In this document: in pieces, positions 25,715 to 34,283 of the stretch | How the letters are laid out: each line of letters begins with the position of its first letter | Position numbering within the stretch: the first letter of the stretch is position 1 | Assembly (NCBI GenBank): GCA_964468045.1 | Contig: CAYXTO010000001.1 | Coordinates: 248,001-312,000, forward strand | Origin: JAWKXU01 sp964468045 | GTDB taxonomy: Bacteria; Pseudomonadota; Alphaproteobacteria; Sphingomonadales; Sphingomonadaceae | Length of the DNA: 64,000 bases | Direction: 5' to 3' | Position numbers and translations under genes: made by a program | The notes under the pieces: model-generated | Told to the model about the DNA's origin: nothing | Database searches by the model: none | What the model saw: the letters and a program-made list of their open reading frames with translations, nothing else

Positions 25715-27691
25715 TCACGCGGCGTCCTTCTCCCGCTCCTTCACCAGTAGCATGGAGGCCAGGTAGTCCGGAACCGCCCGGCTAAAGTAATAGCCCTGGC
25801 CGAGATTGCACCCCGCATTGCGGACCGCGCGAACCTGTTCGATCGTTTCGAGCCCCTCGGCGACGATGTCGAGCTCGAGGGTGGAACCCATGCCGGCGAC
25901 GGCGCGGAGGATGGCGTCGCTCTTGCGGCCGACATTGGCGCCCGACACGAAGCTGCGGTCGACCTTGATCTTCTTGAAGGGAAGCTTGTTGATATAGCCC
26001 AGCGATGAGAAGCCGGTGCCGAAATCGTCCAGCGCGAAGCGGATGCCGATCGCGGACAATTCCTCCATGAACTGGGTGGTGTGGCTGTCGTCGTCGAGGA
26101 ACAGGCTTTCGGTCACTTCCAACTCCAGCCGCTTCGGATCGAGCCGCGCATCCTTGAGGGCATTGAGGATGCCCAGGGCGGCGCCGGGCGCCTTGATCTG
26201 CAGCGGGGAGAGATTGACGGCCACGGTGACGTCCTCAGGCCATTGCGCGCAGGCGCGCGCTGCCTGGCCGGTGATCCAGTTGCCCAGCGTGATGATCAGC
26301 CCGGTTTCCTCCGCCACCGGAATGAATTCGTCCGGGCGAAGCTCTCCCTTTTCCGGGTGGAACCAGCGCACCAGCGCCTCGAAGGTGCGAATGCGGCCGG
26401 TTTCCAGATCGACGATCGGCTGGAAGAAGACCGACAGTTCGTTGCGCTGGATCGCGCCGCGCAGCTCCGCCTCGATCTCGCGGCGGCGGACGAGGTCGCG
26501 GGTCATGGACGCCGCGAAGAAGCTGGCCTGGCGCCTGCCGCTGACCTTGGCGTGATACAGCGCGAGGTCGGCGCTCTGCATCAATGTGTCGATGTCCGGG
26601 CCATCTTCCGGCAGCACGGCAATGCCCATCGATGCGCCGATCTCCAGACGATCTCCATCGATCCGGAAGGGGCGTGTGATCTCGTCGAGAATTCGCCCGG
26701 CCAGTTCCTCGCACTCCAGCCTGGTATTCAGGTCGCAGGCGACGATGAATTCGTCGCCGCCGAAGCGCGCGACGGTGGCGTCCTGCGGAACCGAGCTGCG
26801 AAGCCGCCTGGCGACCTCCGCAAGCAGCTTGTCGCCCACGGGGTGGCCCAGGGTGTCGTTGACTTCCTTGAAACGGTCGAGGTCGATCCACAGCAGCGCC
26901 AGCCGGTGATCTTCGGGCAGGGTCATGAATTTCTCGGCCAGCTCGTAATTGAGGCCGGCCCGGTTGGCGAGCCCGGTGACGATGTCGGTGCGGGCAAGGA
27001 CCTGCATGCGTTCGGCGAGCCGCGCGCTGGTCTCCGCTTCCGCCACGGATTTCCTCAGCGCGTCGTTCACATTCGCGGTGATTTCCATCATCGCCGGGAG
27101 CACCAGCAGGAGCGCCACGGCGAGGGCCAGATAGGCGAGGTTGCCGTCGGCGAAGGCATTGAAGATGGCGACCGATACGAGCGGAACAAGCGAAAGGAAC
27201 AATTGCCCGATGGCGATGAAGGGCCTGCCGGCATTGCGCGCGGAGATGCCCACCCCATAGATGATCGCATTTGCGACCAGGAGGATCTCGATTTCCACAT
27301 CGACGCGCTGGATGATCGCGATTGCCGCGAGTATGCCGACGGTCAGGGCATAGCTGAACGCACCCAGCTCGTAGAGATGTTCGAGCCGCTTGGCGTTCTG
27401 CTGGTTGCGGCTGCGGGCCAGCCAGAGCGCGTTGGTGACCCGCGCGATCGCAATGATCGTGAGCGCGAAGCAGCCATAGATAAGCCAGGGGTCGTTGCTG
27501 AGATAGGCGCTGATGCCGCTGTTTGAAATCCCGCAGATCGCGCCGATCACGAGGCTGCGAGGCTGCGAATAAAGCGTATCCACCATCAGGCGCCGGACCC
27601 GATCGTCGATCGCATCCGCGCCGTTCAGGCTGTTGAATATGCGCCGCAACCTTTGAATAGGTCTGCTCCTGAGAGAGTTCCCAAGGAGCAT
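25715..27691 (-). CDS. Membrane GGDEF-EAL bifunctional cyclic-di-GMP protein
   Basis: Makes and/or degrades cyclic di-GMP. 658 residues. About six membrane segments (45-205), a coiled linker, a GGDEF domain with an intact GGDEF at 311-315, and an EAL domain with FEALVRW (438-440), VNLSPLQ, LELEVTES, DDFGTGFSS and KVDRSF. The metal and catalytic residues of both domains look intact. The RxxD inhibitory site before GGDEF is absent (VPQD, misplaced by one). The start has no good Shine-Dalgarno. A CtrA-like half-site pair lies 26 bases upstream. Confidence 0.93.
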   Translation of the reverse strand: MLLGNSLRSRPIQRLRRIFNSLNGADAIDDRVRRLMVDTLYSQPRSLVIGAICGISNSGISAYLSNDPWLIYGCFALTIIAIARVTNALWLARSRNQQNAKRLEHLYELGAFSYALTVGILAAIAIIQRVDVEIEILLVANAIIYGVGISARNAGRPFIAIGQLFLSLVPLVSVAIFNAFADGNLAYLALAVALLLVLPAMMEITANVNDALRKSVAEAETSARLAERMQVLARTDIVTGLANRAGLNYELAEKFMTLPEDHRLALLWIDLDRFKEVNDTLGHPVGDKLLAEVARRLRSSVPQDATVARFGGDEFIVACDLNTRLECEELAGRILDEITRPFRIDGDRLEIGASMGIAVLPEDGPDIDTLMQSADLALYHAKVSGRRQASFFAASMTRDLVRRREIEAELRGAIQRNELSVFFQPIVDLETGRIRTFEALVRWFHPEKGELRPDEFIPVAEETGLIITLGNWITGQAARACAQWPEDVTVAVNLSPLQIKAPGAALGILNALKDARLDPKRLELEVTESLFLDDDSHTTQFMEELSAIGIRFALDDFGTGFSSLGYINKLPFKKIKVDRSFVSGANVGRKSDAILRAVAGMGSTLELDIVAEGLETIEQVRAVRNAGCNLGQGYYFSRAVPDYLASMLLVKEREKDAA

Positions 27692-27716
27692 TTATCGGGA
27701 AAGCGTCACCGATTGG

Positions 27717-27731
27717 TTAAGAGGGCGCTAA
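27717..27731. promoter_or_regulatory. CtrA-like motif TTAA-N7-CTAA
   Basis: TTAA at 27717-27720, seven bases, then CTAA at 27728-27731: 7 of 8 matches to the TTAA-N7-TTAA box bound by CtrA in alphaproteobacteria. It is 26 bases upstream of the GGDEF-EAL start. A motif this short occurs by chance, so this is only a candidate. Confidence 0.3.
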
Positions 27732-27778
27732 CGGTGCTGACCGGGATCTGGAAGCAAGGCCGACAAATACGATGCTGT

Positions 27779-28111
27779 TCAGCCGCGGCCGTTGCCGCCG
27801 CCCCGTCCGCCTTCGATCACTTCCCGGGCCAGTTGGCGGGCGACGCATTTGTCCAGCGTCCGGCAGATCGACATCCAGCGGTCGTAGGAATGGCGATCGT
27901 TGGAAAAGAACGCATCCTTCGCCTGGTCTCGTGCCTGCTTGGCCGCACCGAGGCCATGCTGTGCGAAATAACGCAGTGCGGTGTGCAGCAGCTGCTCCCC
28001 GCCTTCATCCGGATGATTGTCATTCGCCGCGATCGAGAACACCGCTCTGGCGGCGAACCGGGTGGAGGGCATGAACTTGCTGTTCCGCGCCGCGGCGAAA
28101 TGAATCGTCAT
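27779..28111 (-). CDS. Small conserved-type hypothetical protein
   Basis: Function unknown. 110 residues from the ATG at 28111, which has GGAG 5 bases upstream. The body looks helical and charged (RYFAQHGLGAAKQARDQAKDAFF, in part), with a DNHPDEGGEQLL segment and a short Gly/Arg tail (EGGRGGGNGRG). It has no signal peptide or membrane segment. The reading frame is open further upstream, but that part runs antisense to or through the SleB region and is not supported. Confidence 0.65.
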   Translation of the reverse strand: MTIHFAAARNSKFMPSTRFAARAVFSIAANDNHPDEGGEQLLHTALRYFAQHGLGAAKQARDQAKDAFFSNDRHSYDRWMSICRTLDKCVARQLAREVIEGGRGGGNGRG

Positions 28112-28248
28112 GGGTGCTCCGCTTTCGGGAATTCCTTGGGGAGCACTGGTGTAGCCGGGCTTGGCTAATCTTTTCTTTGAAGTCTTGGTTTCGGAAACCG
28201 CCTCCGGCGTTAACCCTGTTCCGGCGAGCAGTTCCGGCACCCAGTGAT

Positions 28249-29358
28249 TCACGGCCTTACGATCCATTCGCCGCTGCGCGCATATTCCGGCCGCACGCTT
28301 CCCGCGGCGGGCAGGTTCGAGCCGGTGTAGAGATTCTCGCCGCCACGGCTTCGGACTGCTTCTGTATAGTCCGGTGCAATGGTTTGATTGGAAATGCTTT
28401 CCTTGGCTACGGCGATAGTGGATGTGACCTGCGCGAGTGCGACCGGATCGGGAGCGGGCACGTCGGCTGCGTCGGGGCGCAGCAGTGCGGATGTCGCGGG
28501 TTCGGCTCCGGAATAGACGGTACGGAACGCGGCAGGTCTGCCCGCCGCGCCGCCGAAGCGGTAGAAGATATGCGCCCCGATGATCCCCACCTGGGTCAGG
28601 CTGTCGGCCCAGTAGGGATGGACGGCGATGGTATGATAATGGGTCGCCAGCCCGATCGGTGCATAGACCGAGCCGGACAGGGCAGCTTGCGCGACCGCGC
28701 GCGCGCGATCCCAGCCGAAGCGGGAGGGACGCCGCGCCAGGGCGCCGTCGCAGGTGAAGGTGAACTGGCAGCCGGTCTTGCGTGTCGAACCCTGATACAC
28801 CACGCCGCATACCGTGTCGGGATAGGCGGGATGGGCCACGCGGTTCAGCACCACCTGCGCCACCGCCCGCTGTCCGGGGTCGGATTCGCTGGCCGCTTCG
28901 TAGTAGATCGCCTGCGTCAGGCAATGCAGGGCGCGCTCCTGATCGGTCATCGTTCCCCGCGCGACAAGCGGCATGGCGGCAGGGCCGGCGACTGCCTGCT
29001 GGCTGCGCGCGTCGACATTTTCATTGTCCCAATGCGCGCCCGGCGCCAGCGGATCGCGCAGTTGCGGGAGCGGAGCCTGGGAATCTTCGGCCAGGTAATA
29101 GAAGGCGGAGCCGGGAAAGCTTTCGCCGGCTTTTTCGAAGGGCATCGCGGAAGCCGTCGCGTTGGCGGTTTCGTCTTGCAGCAGCGTCCAGTCGCCGGGT
29201 GCGGCGAAGGCGGGGACCGCCACGGCAACGGCCAGCGCGGCAAGGCGCCGGCCACGGTGCTTCATCCGCCGACGCGCCGCGAACGGGCGGGGGCGCCGCG
29301 AAAGGCGGGCGCGGAATTCCCCGGGGCATTCGTCCTGGATGAAAGCAGAAATTGTCAC
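28249..29358 (-). CDS. SleB-type cell wall hydrolase (Hydrolase_2 domain)
   Basis: Predicted peptidoglycan hydrolase related to the spore-cortex enzyme SleB. From the GTG at 29358 (AGGAAA 4 bases upstream) it has 369 residues; an ATG at 29265 is the alternative. An Arg-rich N-terminus precedes a hydrophobic segment (RLAALAVAVAVPAFA), so it is membrane-anchored or exported. The catalytic domain carries ALHCLTQAIYYEAASESDPG, VAQVVLNRVAHP and CGVVYQGS with QFTFTCDG. Divergent from the btu operon. Confidence 0.88.
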   Translation of the reverse strand: MTISAFIQDECPGEFRARLSRRPRPFAARRRMKHRGRRLAALAVAVAVPAFAAPGDWTLLQDETANATASAMPFEKAGESFPGSAFYYLAEDSQAPLPQLRDPLAPGAHWDNENVDARSQQAVAGPAAMPLVARGTMTDQERALHCLTQAIYYEAASESDPGQRAVAQVVLNRVAHPAYPDTVCGVVYQGSTRKTGCQFTFTCDGALARRPSRFGWDRARAVAQAALSGSVYAPIGLATHYHTIAVHPYWADSLTQVGIIGAHIFYRFGGAAGRPAAFRTVYSGAEPATSALLRPDAADVPAPDPVALAQVTSTIAVAKESISNQTIAPDYTEAVRSRGGENLYTGSNLPAAGSVRPEYARSGEWIVRP

Positions 29359-29529
29359 GCGATTTCCTGATACGTATCTGCGCTGAACGGCGCGCCTTGG
29401 CGCGTAATCCGGGAGAGCGGCGGAAGCACTTCGTAATTTCGACCCGTGCCGAAGCGGTACATCTCTCTCGGCAAGCTTTAATGCCGGCTCTTGCGCCATG
29501 CGTCATGCGCGCATATGGGCCGCAGCACG

Positions 29530-29692
29530 TCACGGGTTGCCCGCTTCGGCGGGCCTAAGAGGGAAGCAGGTCCAATTCCTGCGCTGCCCCCGCAACTGTG
29601 ACCGGGGAGCGCCTTGCCTCCACTGCCACTGGCCTCACGGCTGGGAAGGCTGGCCTGGCGCGATGATCCGGGAGCCAGGAGACCTGCCCGTC
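29530..29692 (+). ncRNA. Cobalamin riboswitch
   Basis: Aptamer that binds B12 cofactors. Visible conserved parts: AAGAGGGAA near 29557-29565, the GCAGG/CCTGC stem, GCTGCCCCCGCAACTGT at 29583-29599, GCCACTG at 29625-29631, and the terminal B12 box AGCCAGGAGACCTGCC at 29673-29688. It lies 114 bases upstream of btuB, where it is expected to repress the uptake operon when cobalamin is plentiful. No obvious terminator follows, so control is probably at translation. Confidence 0.95.
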
Positions 29693-29805
29693 GATGGTCG
29701 TTCAAGCCGCCGGGCGGGGTGTACCGATGGCAGCGATCCGGGATGGCGTCTGACATGCGCCAGCCTCTCGCCAAGGACGACATTTCGTTCAAGGCAGGAG
29801 GTTTT

Positions 29806-31683
29806 ATGCGTAAGTCACTCTATTTTCTCGGTACATTCCTTTCGGTAACTCAGCCCGCATGGGCGCAGGACCATGCTTCGGATGCTGCTCCGGATGACTC
29901 GTTCCGCCCCGGCATCACGGTGACCGCCACCGGGCTTCCCCAGTCGATCGATCACACCGGGCAGCCGGTGACGATCATCGGCAGGGAGGAGATCGCCTCC
30001 ATCCAGGGCGCGGATGTGACCCGTGTCCTGCGGCGCCTCCCCGGCACCACCTTTACCCGCAACGGGGGACTCGGCGGCCTCACTCTGGTGGGTGTGCGCG
30101 GCGCATCCGCCGGGCAGACCCTGGTGCTGGTCGACGGGGTGCGGCTCAACGATCCGGCCAATGCCAATGGCGAATTCGACGTGTCGCAGCTTGCGGCGGG
30201 GACGATCGAGAGCATCGAACTGCTGCGCGGCCCCAACTCGGTGGTATGGGGATCGCAGGCCATGGGCGGCGTGATGAACATCGCCACCCGGCTGGAGAAT
30301 GGCGTTTCGGGCAGCATCGAATATGGCGGGAATGAGCAGGTGACGGCCACAGCCGCGGCCGGGTTGGTGAGCGATCGGCTGGACGCCGGAATTTCCGGCA
30401 GCTTCATCGATTCCCAGGGGTTCTCCACGGCAGCCGGCGGCGCGGAAGACGATGGATACCGCCAGTACAATATCGCTGGGCGGGTCCGCTATCAGCTCAC
30501 CGATGCCCTCGCGTTGACCGGCAGTGCCCGTTATGTCGAAGGGAAGGTCGATCTCGATGGCTTTCCGCCGCCGGACTTTACCTTCGCCGATACCGACGCG
30601 ACCGAGCAGCTGCGGGTCTGGTCCGGCCGGGTCGGTGCGCTGTACCAGGCCGGCGGGCTGACCCTGAACGCGGCCTTCGCCCTATCCGACACACAGCGCG
30701 ATGGGGACGATCCGTCCTTCCCCTACAGCCTCGACGGCCGGTCCGAACGGATCGAATTGCTGGGCCGGGTGGAACTGCCGGAAGATTTCGCGCTGGATTT
30801 CGGCGGCGCTCATGAGTGGACCCGCTTTTCCAACGCGCCCGACAGCGGCAAGGCGGAGATCACCAGCGGCCATGCGTTGATCGGCTATTACGGGAAGGTC
30901 CTGACGCTGACCGCGGGCGTCCGCTATGACGATCATTCCGAGTTCGGCGACGAATGGACCTTCGGGGCCAATGGGGTGCTGGAATTCGCCCCGGACTGGC
31001 GTATTCGCGCCTCCTATGGCGAAGGCTTCAAGGCCCCCACGCTGTATCAGCTGCTGTCGCAATACGGCAATCCGGGCCTCGCCCCGGAACGGAGCAAGGG
31101 CTATGATGCCGGCATCTCCTATGGCCAGCGCGGAGATTCGCTATATTTCTCGCTGTCCGGTTTCCGTCGGGATTCCCGCAACCTGATCGACTTCTTCAGC
31201 TGCTTCTCCGCCACCGACCCGCTTTGCGAGACCCGGCCGTTCGGCTTCTATTTCAACCAGGCGAAAGCGCGGGCCGAAGGCTTCGAGGTCGAGGGCGGCG
31301 TCGCAATTGCTCCCGGCCTCTATGCGGCGCTGGTCTACAGCTACACCGATACGAAGAACCGCACGCCGGGCGACGTCAATGAGGGCAACGCATTCGCCCG
31401 CAGGCCCAAGCACATGGCCACCGGCTCGATCGACTGGACGAGCGGGTTCGGCCTTTCGCTCGGCGCGGACATCCGGATCGTGGGCAAGGCCTGGGACAAT
31501 GCCTCGAACACCGCCCGGCTGAAAAGCCACGCCCTTGGCGATGTGCGGGCCAGTTTCGCGGTTAGCGAGAATATCGAGCTGTTCGGTCGGGTCGAGAACG
31601 TCTGGAACGAACGCTATGTGATCGCATCCGGCTACAACACCGAGGGGCGCGCGGCCTATGTCGGGGCGCGGCTGAAGATGTGA
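29806..31683 (+). CDS. btuB: TonB-dependent cobalamin outer-membrane receptor
   Basis: Imports vitamin B12 across the outer membrane using TonB energy. 625 residues from the ATG at 29806, with AGGAGG at 29796-29801. Signal peptide (about 1-22, ending AWAQD), TonB-box-like GITVTATG near residue 34, plug domain with LRRLPGTTFTRNGG and VRGASAGQTLVLVDGVRLNDP, then a barrel ending in the aromatic-rich strand AAYVGARLKM. It follows the riboswitch and starts the btuB-F-C-D operon. Confidence 0.96.
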   Translation: MRKSLYFLGTFLSVTQPAWAQDHASDAAPDDSFRPGITVTATGLPQSIDHTGQPVTIIGREEIASIQGADVTRVLRRLPGTTFTRNGGLGGLTLVGVRGASAGQTLVLVDGVRLNDPANANGEFDVSQLAAGTIESIELLRGPNSVVWGSQAMGGVMNIATRLENGVSGSIEYGGNEQVTATAAAGLVSDRLDAGISGSFIDSQGFSTAAGGAEDDGYRQYNIAGRVRYQLTDALALTGSARYVEGKVDLDGFPPPDFTFADTDATEQLRVWSGRVGALYQAGGLTLNAAFALSDTQRDGDDPSFPYSLDGRSERIELLGRVELPEDFALDFGGAHEWTRFSNAPDSGKAEITSGHALIGYYGKVLTLTAGVRYDDHSEFGDEWTFGANGVLEFAPDWRIRASYGEGFKAPTLYQLLSQYGNPGLAPERSKGYDAGISYGQRGDSLYFSLSGFRRDSRNLIDFFSCFSATDPLCETRPFGFYFNQAKARAEGFEVEGGVAIAPGLYAALVYSYTDTKNRTPGDVNEGNAFARRPKHMATGSIDWTSGFGLSLGADIRIVGKAWDNASNTARLKSHALGDVRASFAVSENIELFGRVENVWNERYVIASGYNTEGRAAYVGARLKM

Positions 31684-32546
31684 CGATACGGGCGCTTCTC
31701 GCGGCGGCGCTGGCCGCCCTGGCGGGCTGCACCGGCCCCGGGCTCGCGGAGCAGCCGCGGGAGCGCCCCACTATCGTCTCGCTCAACCCGTGCAGCGATG
31801 CGATCCTGGCGGATGTGGCCGATCCCGCGCAGATCCTTGCCATTTCGCATTACAGCCGCAATCCGCGCTCCAGCTCGCTGGATATGGAGGTTGCGCGTCG
31901 CTTCCCGGTCACGGGCGGCACGGTGGAGGAAATCCTCGCGCTCAAGCCCGATGTCGTGGTGGCCGGCACCTTCATGCCCTCGGCGAGCCGGATCGCGCTG
32001 CAACGCTTCGGTATCCGGGTGGAAAGCTTCGCCATCGAGCACGATGTTCCGGAAAGCATCGAGCAGATCAGGGGTCTGGCGCGTCTCACCGGCCATCCGG
32101 AAAGAGGGGAACGGCTTGTCCAAGGGATCGAGCGGGCCCTGGCCCGGTCGGCGCCGTCGGCCGATACGCCCGACATTTCCGCGGTGGTATGGCAGTCCGG
32201 CGGGATCGTGCCCGGTCCCGATGCGCTGATCTCCGACATCATGCGTCGGGTCGGCTTTTCCAGCCACAGCGCCGCGCGCGGACTGCGCCAGGCCGATTAT
32301 CTTCCGCTGGAGGAGATGCTGGCCGATCCACCGGAAGTCATCCTGACGGCGGGCGATTCCGGCACCGGCGAGGACAGGATGCTGCAACATCCCGCGCTGG
32401 AAAGCCTGGCCGATACGCGCAGCCATGTGCTGGACCCCAGACTTATCTTCTGCGGCGGACCGACCATCATCCGCGCCGCCGAACGGTTGCGCGAGATCAG
32501 GCAGGCGCTGGTCGCGGACCCGAACCAGGCGGAGGTCGCGGGATGA
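31680..32546 (+). CDS. btuF: Cobalamin-binding periplasmic lipoprotein of ABC importer
   Basis: Captures B12 and delivers it to BtuCD. 288 residues. The GTG start at 31680 overlaps the btuB stop (GTGA). Lipoprotein signal with lipobox LAGC, Cys17. The class III substrate-binding fold is indicated by PTIVSLNPCSDAILADV, EEILALKPDVVVAG and the C-terminal PRLIFCGGPTIIRAAERL. The first two genes plus overlapping btuC point to coupled translation. Confidence 0.9.
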   Translation: MTIRALLAAALAALAGCTGPGLAEQPRERPTIVSLNPCSDAILADVADPAQILAISHYSRNPRSSSLDMEVARRFPVTGGTVEEILALKPDVVVAGTFMPSASRIALQRFGIRVESFAIEHDVPESIEQIRGLARLTGHPERGERLVQGIERALARSAPSADTPDISAVVWQSGGIVPGPDALISDIMRRVGFSSHSAARGLRQADYLPLEEMLADPPEVILTAGDSGTGEDRMLQHPALESLADTRSHVLDPRLIFCGGPTIIRAAERLREIRQALVADPNQAEVAG

Positions 32547-33496
32547 ACCGGCTCAGCCTGATCCTCGCACTGCTGCTGGCCGCCGTGCTGCCGCTTTCGC
32601 TGCTGGCCGGGCGGGTCTGGCTCGATCCGGTGGATACGCCCAATGCCGCCGTCATCCTGTTCGAATTGCGCATGCCGCGCGGGATCCTCGCGATCGCGGT
32701 CGGAGCCGGATTGGGCGCGGCCGGCGCCGCGATGCAGGGCTATCTGCGCAATCCGCTGGCCGATCCGGGGCTGTTCGGCATCGGTCCCGGCGCGGCGCTG
32801 GGCGCGGTCGTCAGCCTGGCACTGGGGCTGGCGATCCATGCCTGGGCCCTGCCGCTCTTCGCCCTGGCGGGGGCTGCGGGAGCGATGGCGCTGCTGGCGG
32901 CGATTGCCGGGCGCACGGGCGGCATCGCCTTGTTCACGCTTGCCGGACTGATGATCGCGAGCCTGTCCGGCACCTTGACGTCACTCATCATCAGCTTCGC
33001 GCCCAATGCCTTCGCCATGAGCGAGATCGTGACCTGGCTGATGGGCGCGCTGACGGACCGGAGCTGGCAGGAAGTATGGCTGGCCGCGCCCCTGACCGTG
33101 GTGGGCATCGCCTGCCTGGCGGTGGCGGGCAGGGGGCTCGATGCATTGACCCTGGGCGAGGCGGCGGCGCGATCGCTGGGCGTCGATCTCACGCGGCTGC
33201 AGGCCTGGCTCATCGCGGGCGTGGCGCTGACCGTGGGCGCGGGCGTGGCGGTAGCGGGGATCATCGGTTTCGTGGGGCTGATCGTCCCGCATCTGGTTCG
33301 CCCGCTGACGGACAGGCGCCCGTCCAGCCTCATCCTGCCTAGCGCGCTGGCCGGAGCCTTGCTGGTGCTGGTGGCGGACAGCCTCTGCCGCATCCTGCCG
33401 CTCGTCACCGAACTGCGGCTCGGCATCGCCCTCAGCCTGCTCGGCTCGCCCTTCTTCCTGTTCCTGCTGCTGCGCATGCGCCGGGGGATCGCCTGA
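32543..33496 (+). CDS. btuC: Cobalamin ABC transporter permease (FecCD family)
   Basis: Inner-membrane channel of the B12 importer. 317 residues, ATG at 32543 overlapping the btuF stop by 4 bases. About nine to ten hydrophobic segments; family motifs LRMPRGILAIAVGAGLGAAG, GYLRNPLADPGLFGIGPGA and GFVGLIVPHLVRPL. The last base overlaps the btuD ATG. Context fixes the substrate as cobalamin rather than siderophore. Confidence 0.93.
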   Translation: MNRLSLILALLLAAVLPLSLLAGRVWLDPVDTPNAAVILFELRMPRGILAIAVGAGLGAAGAAMQGYLRNPLADPGLFGIGPGAALGAVVSLALGLAIHAWALPLFALAGAAGAMALLAAIAGRTGGIALFTLAGLMIASLSGTLTSLIISFAPNAFAMSEIVTWLMGALTDRSWQEVWLAAPLTVVGIACLAVAGRGLDALTLGEAAARSLGVDLTRLQAWLIAGVALTVGAGVAVAGIIGFVGLIVPHLVRPLTDRRPSSLILPSALAGALLVLVADSLCRILPLVTELRLGIALSLLGSPFFLFLLLRMRRGIA

Positions 33497-34245
33497 TGCT
33501 GGCGGCACATGGCCTTTCGCTCCGGCTCGGCACGACGCCGGCATTGCATGATGTCGCGGCGGAGCTGCGCCGTGGCGAGATCACCGCGATCTGCGGGCCC
33601 AACGGCGCGGGAAAATCGACCCTGCTGTCATGCCTCGCCGGTTTGCTGAAGCCGGATACGGGCGTCGTTACGCTCGATGGTGCCGCCTTGGCTGGCATGG
33701 CCCTCAGGAGCCGGGCGCAAGCCATCGGCTATCTCCCGCAGCACGGGGCGATCGCCTGGGATCTGTCGGTGCGCAATCTCGTCGCGCTCGGCCGCCTGCC
33801 CCATGGCGACGCGGCAGCAGCGGGCGGCGCAGAGGTGGTGGAGCGCACGCTTGCCGCGCTGGATCTCGCCGCCCTGGCCGATCGCCCCGCATCTCGCTTG
33901 TCGGGTGGCGAGCGGGCCCGGGCCTTGTTCGGGCGGGTGCTGGCGGGTGAGCCGCGCTGGATCCTGGCGGACGAGCCGCTGGCGGCGCTCGATCTCGCGC
34001 ATCAGCTGGCCATGCTGGCCCGGTTGCGGGAAGCGGCCCGGCTGGGCGCGGGGGTGGTGCTGGTGCTCCATGACCTGACGCTGGCGATGAACCACGCCGA
34101 CCGGGTGCTGGTGTTGTCGAACGGAAAGCTTGGTCAGGACGGCCCGCCGGAACAGGCCTTGTCCCGCTCCGCCATCCGCGAGGTCTGGAACGTCGATGCC
34201 CAATGGCTGGGCGAGCCGGGAGCCCGGGCCCTTTCGACCTTCTAA
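33496..34245 (+). CDS. btuD: Cobalamin ABC transporter ATP-binding protein
   Basis: ATPase that powers the B12 importer. 249 residues: Walker A GPNGAGKST (34-42), Q-loop GYLPQHG, signature RLSGGERAR, Walker B WILADEPLAALD, H-loop VLVLHDLTL. The ATG overlaps the btuC stop. Last gene of the riboswitch-controlled operon; a GCCGCC/GGCGGC hairpin at 34252-34271 follows. Confidence 0.95.
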   Translation: MLAAHGLSLRLGTTPALHDVAAELRRGEITAICGPNGAGKSTLLSCLAGLLKPDTGVVTLDGAALAGMALRSRAQAIGYLPQHGAIAWDLSVRNLVALGRLPHGDAAAAGGAEVVERTLAALDLAALADRPASRLSGGERARALFGRVLAGEPRWILADEPLAALDLAHQLAMLARLREAARLGAGVVLVLHDLTLAMNHADRVLVLSNGKLGQDGPPEQALSRSAIREVWNVDAQWLGEPGARALSTF

Positions 34246-34251
34246 GACCCT

Positions 34252-34271
34252 GCCGCCGCTTGCAGGGCGGC
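34252..34271. terminator. Hairpin between convergent btuD and M3 peptidase genes
   Basis: GCCGCC (34252-34257) pairs with GGCGGC (34266-34271) around an 8-base loop, in the 38-base space between two convergent stops. It lacks a T-run on either strand, so a terminator role is only suggested by position. Confidence 0.35.
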
Positions 34272-34283
34272 ATGGCTTTGGAA

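Noticed and set aside
29614..29805. Upstream extension of btuB
   Set aside because: This stretch is the cobalamin riboswitch and leader; the ATG at 29806 has AGGAGG and a signal peptide.
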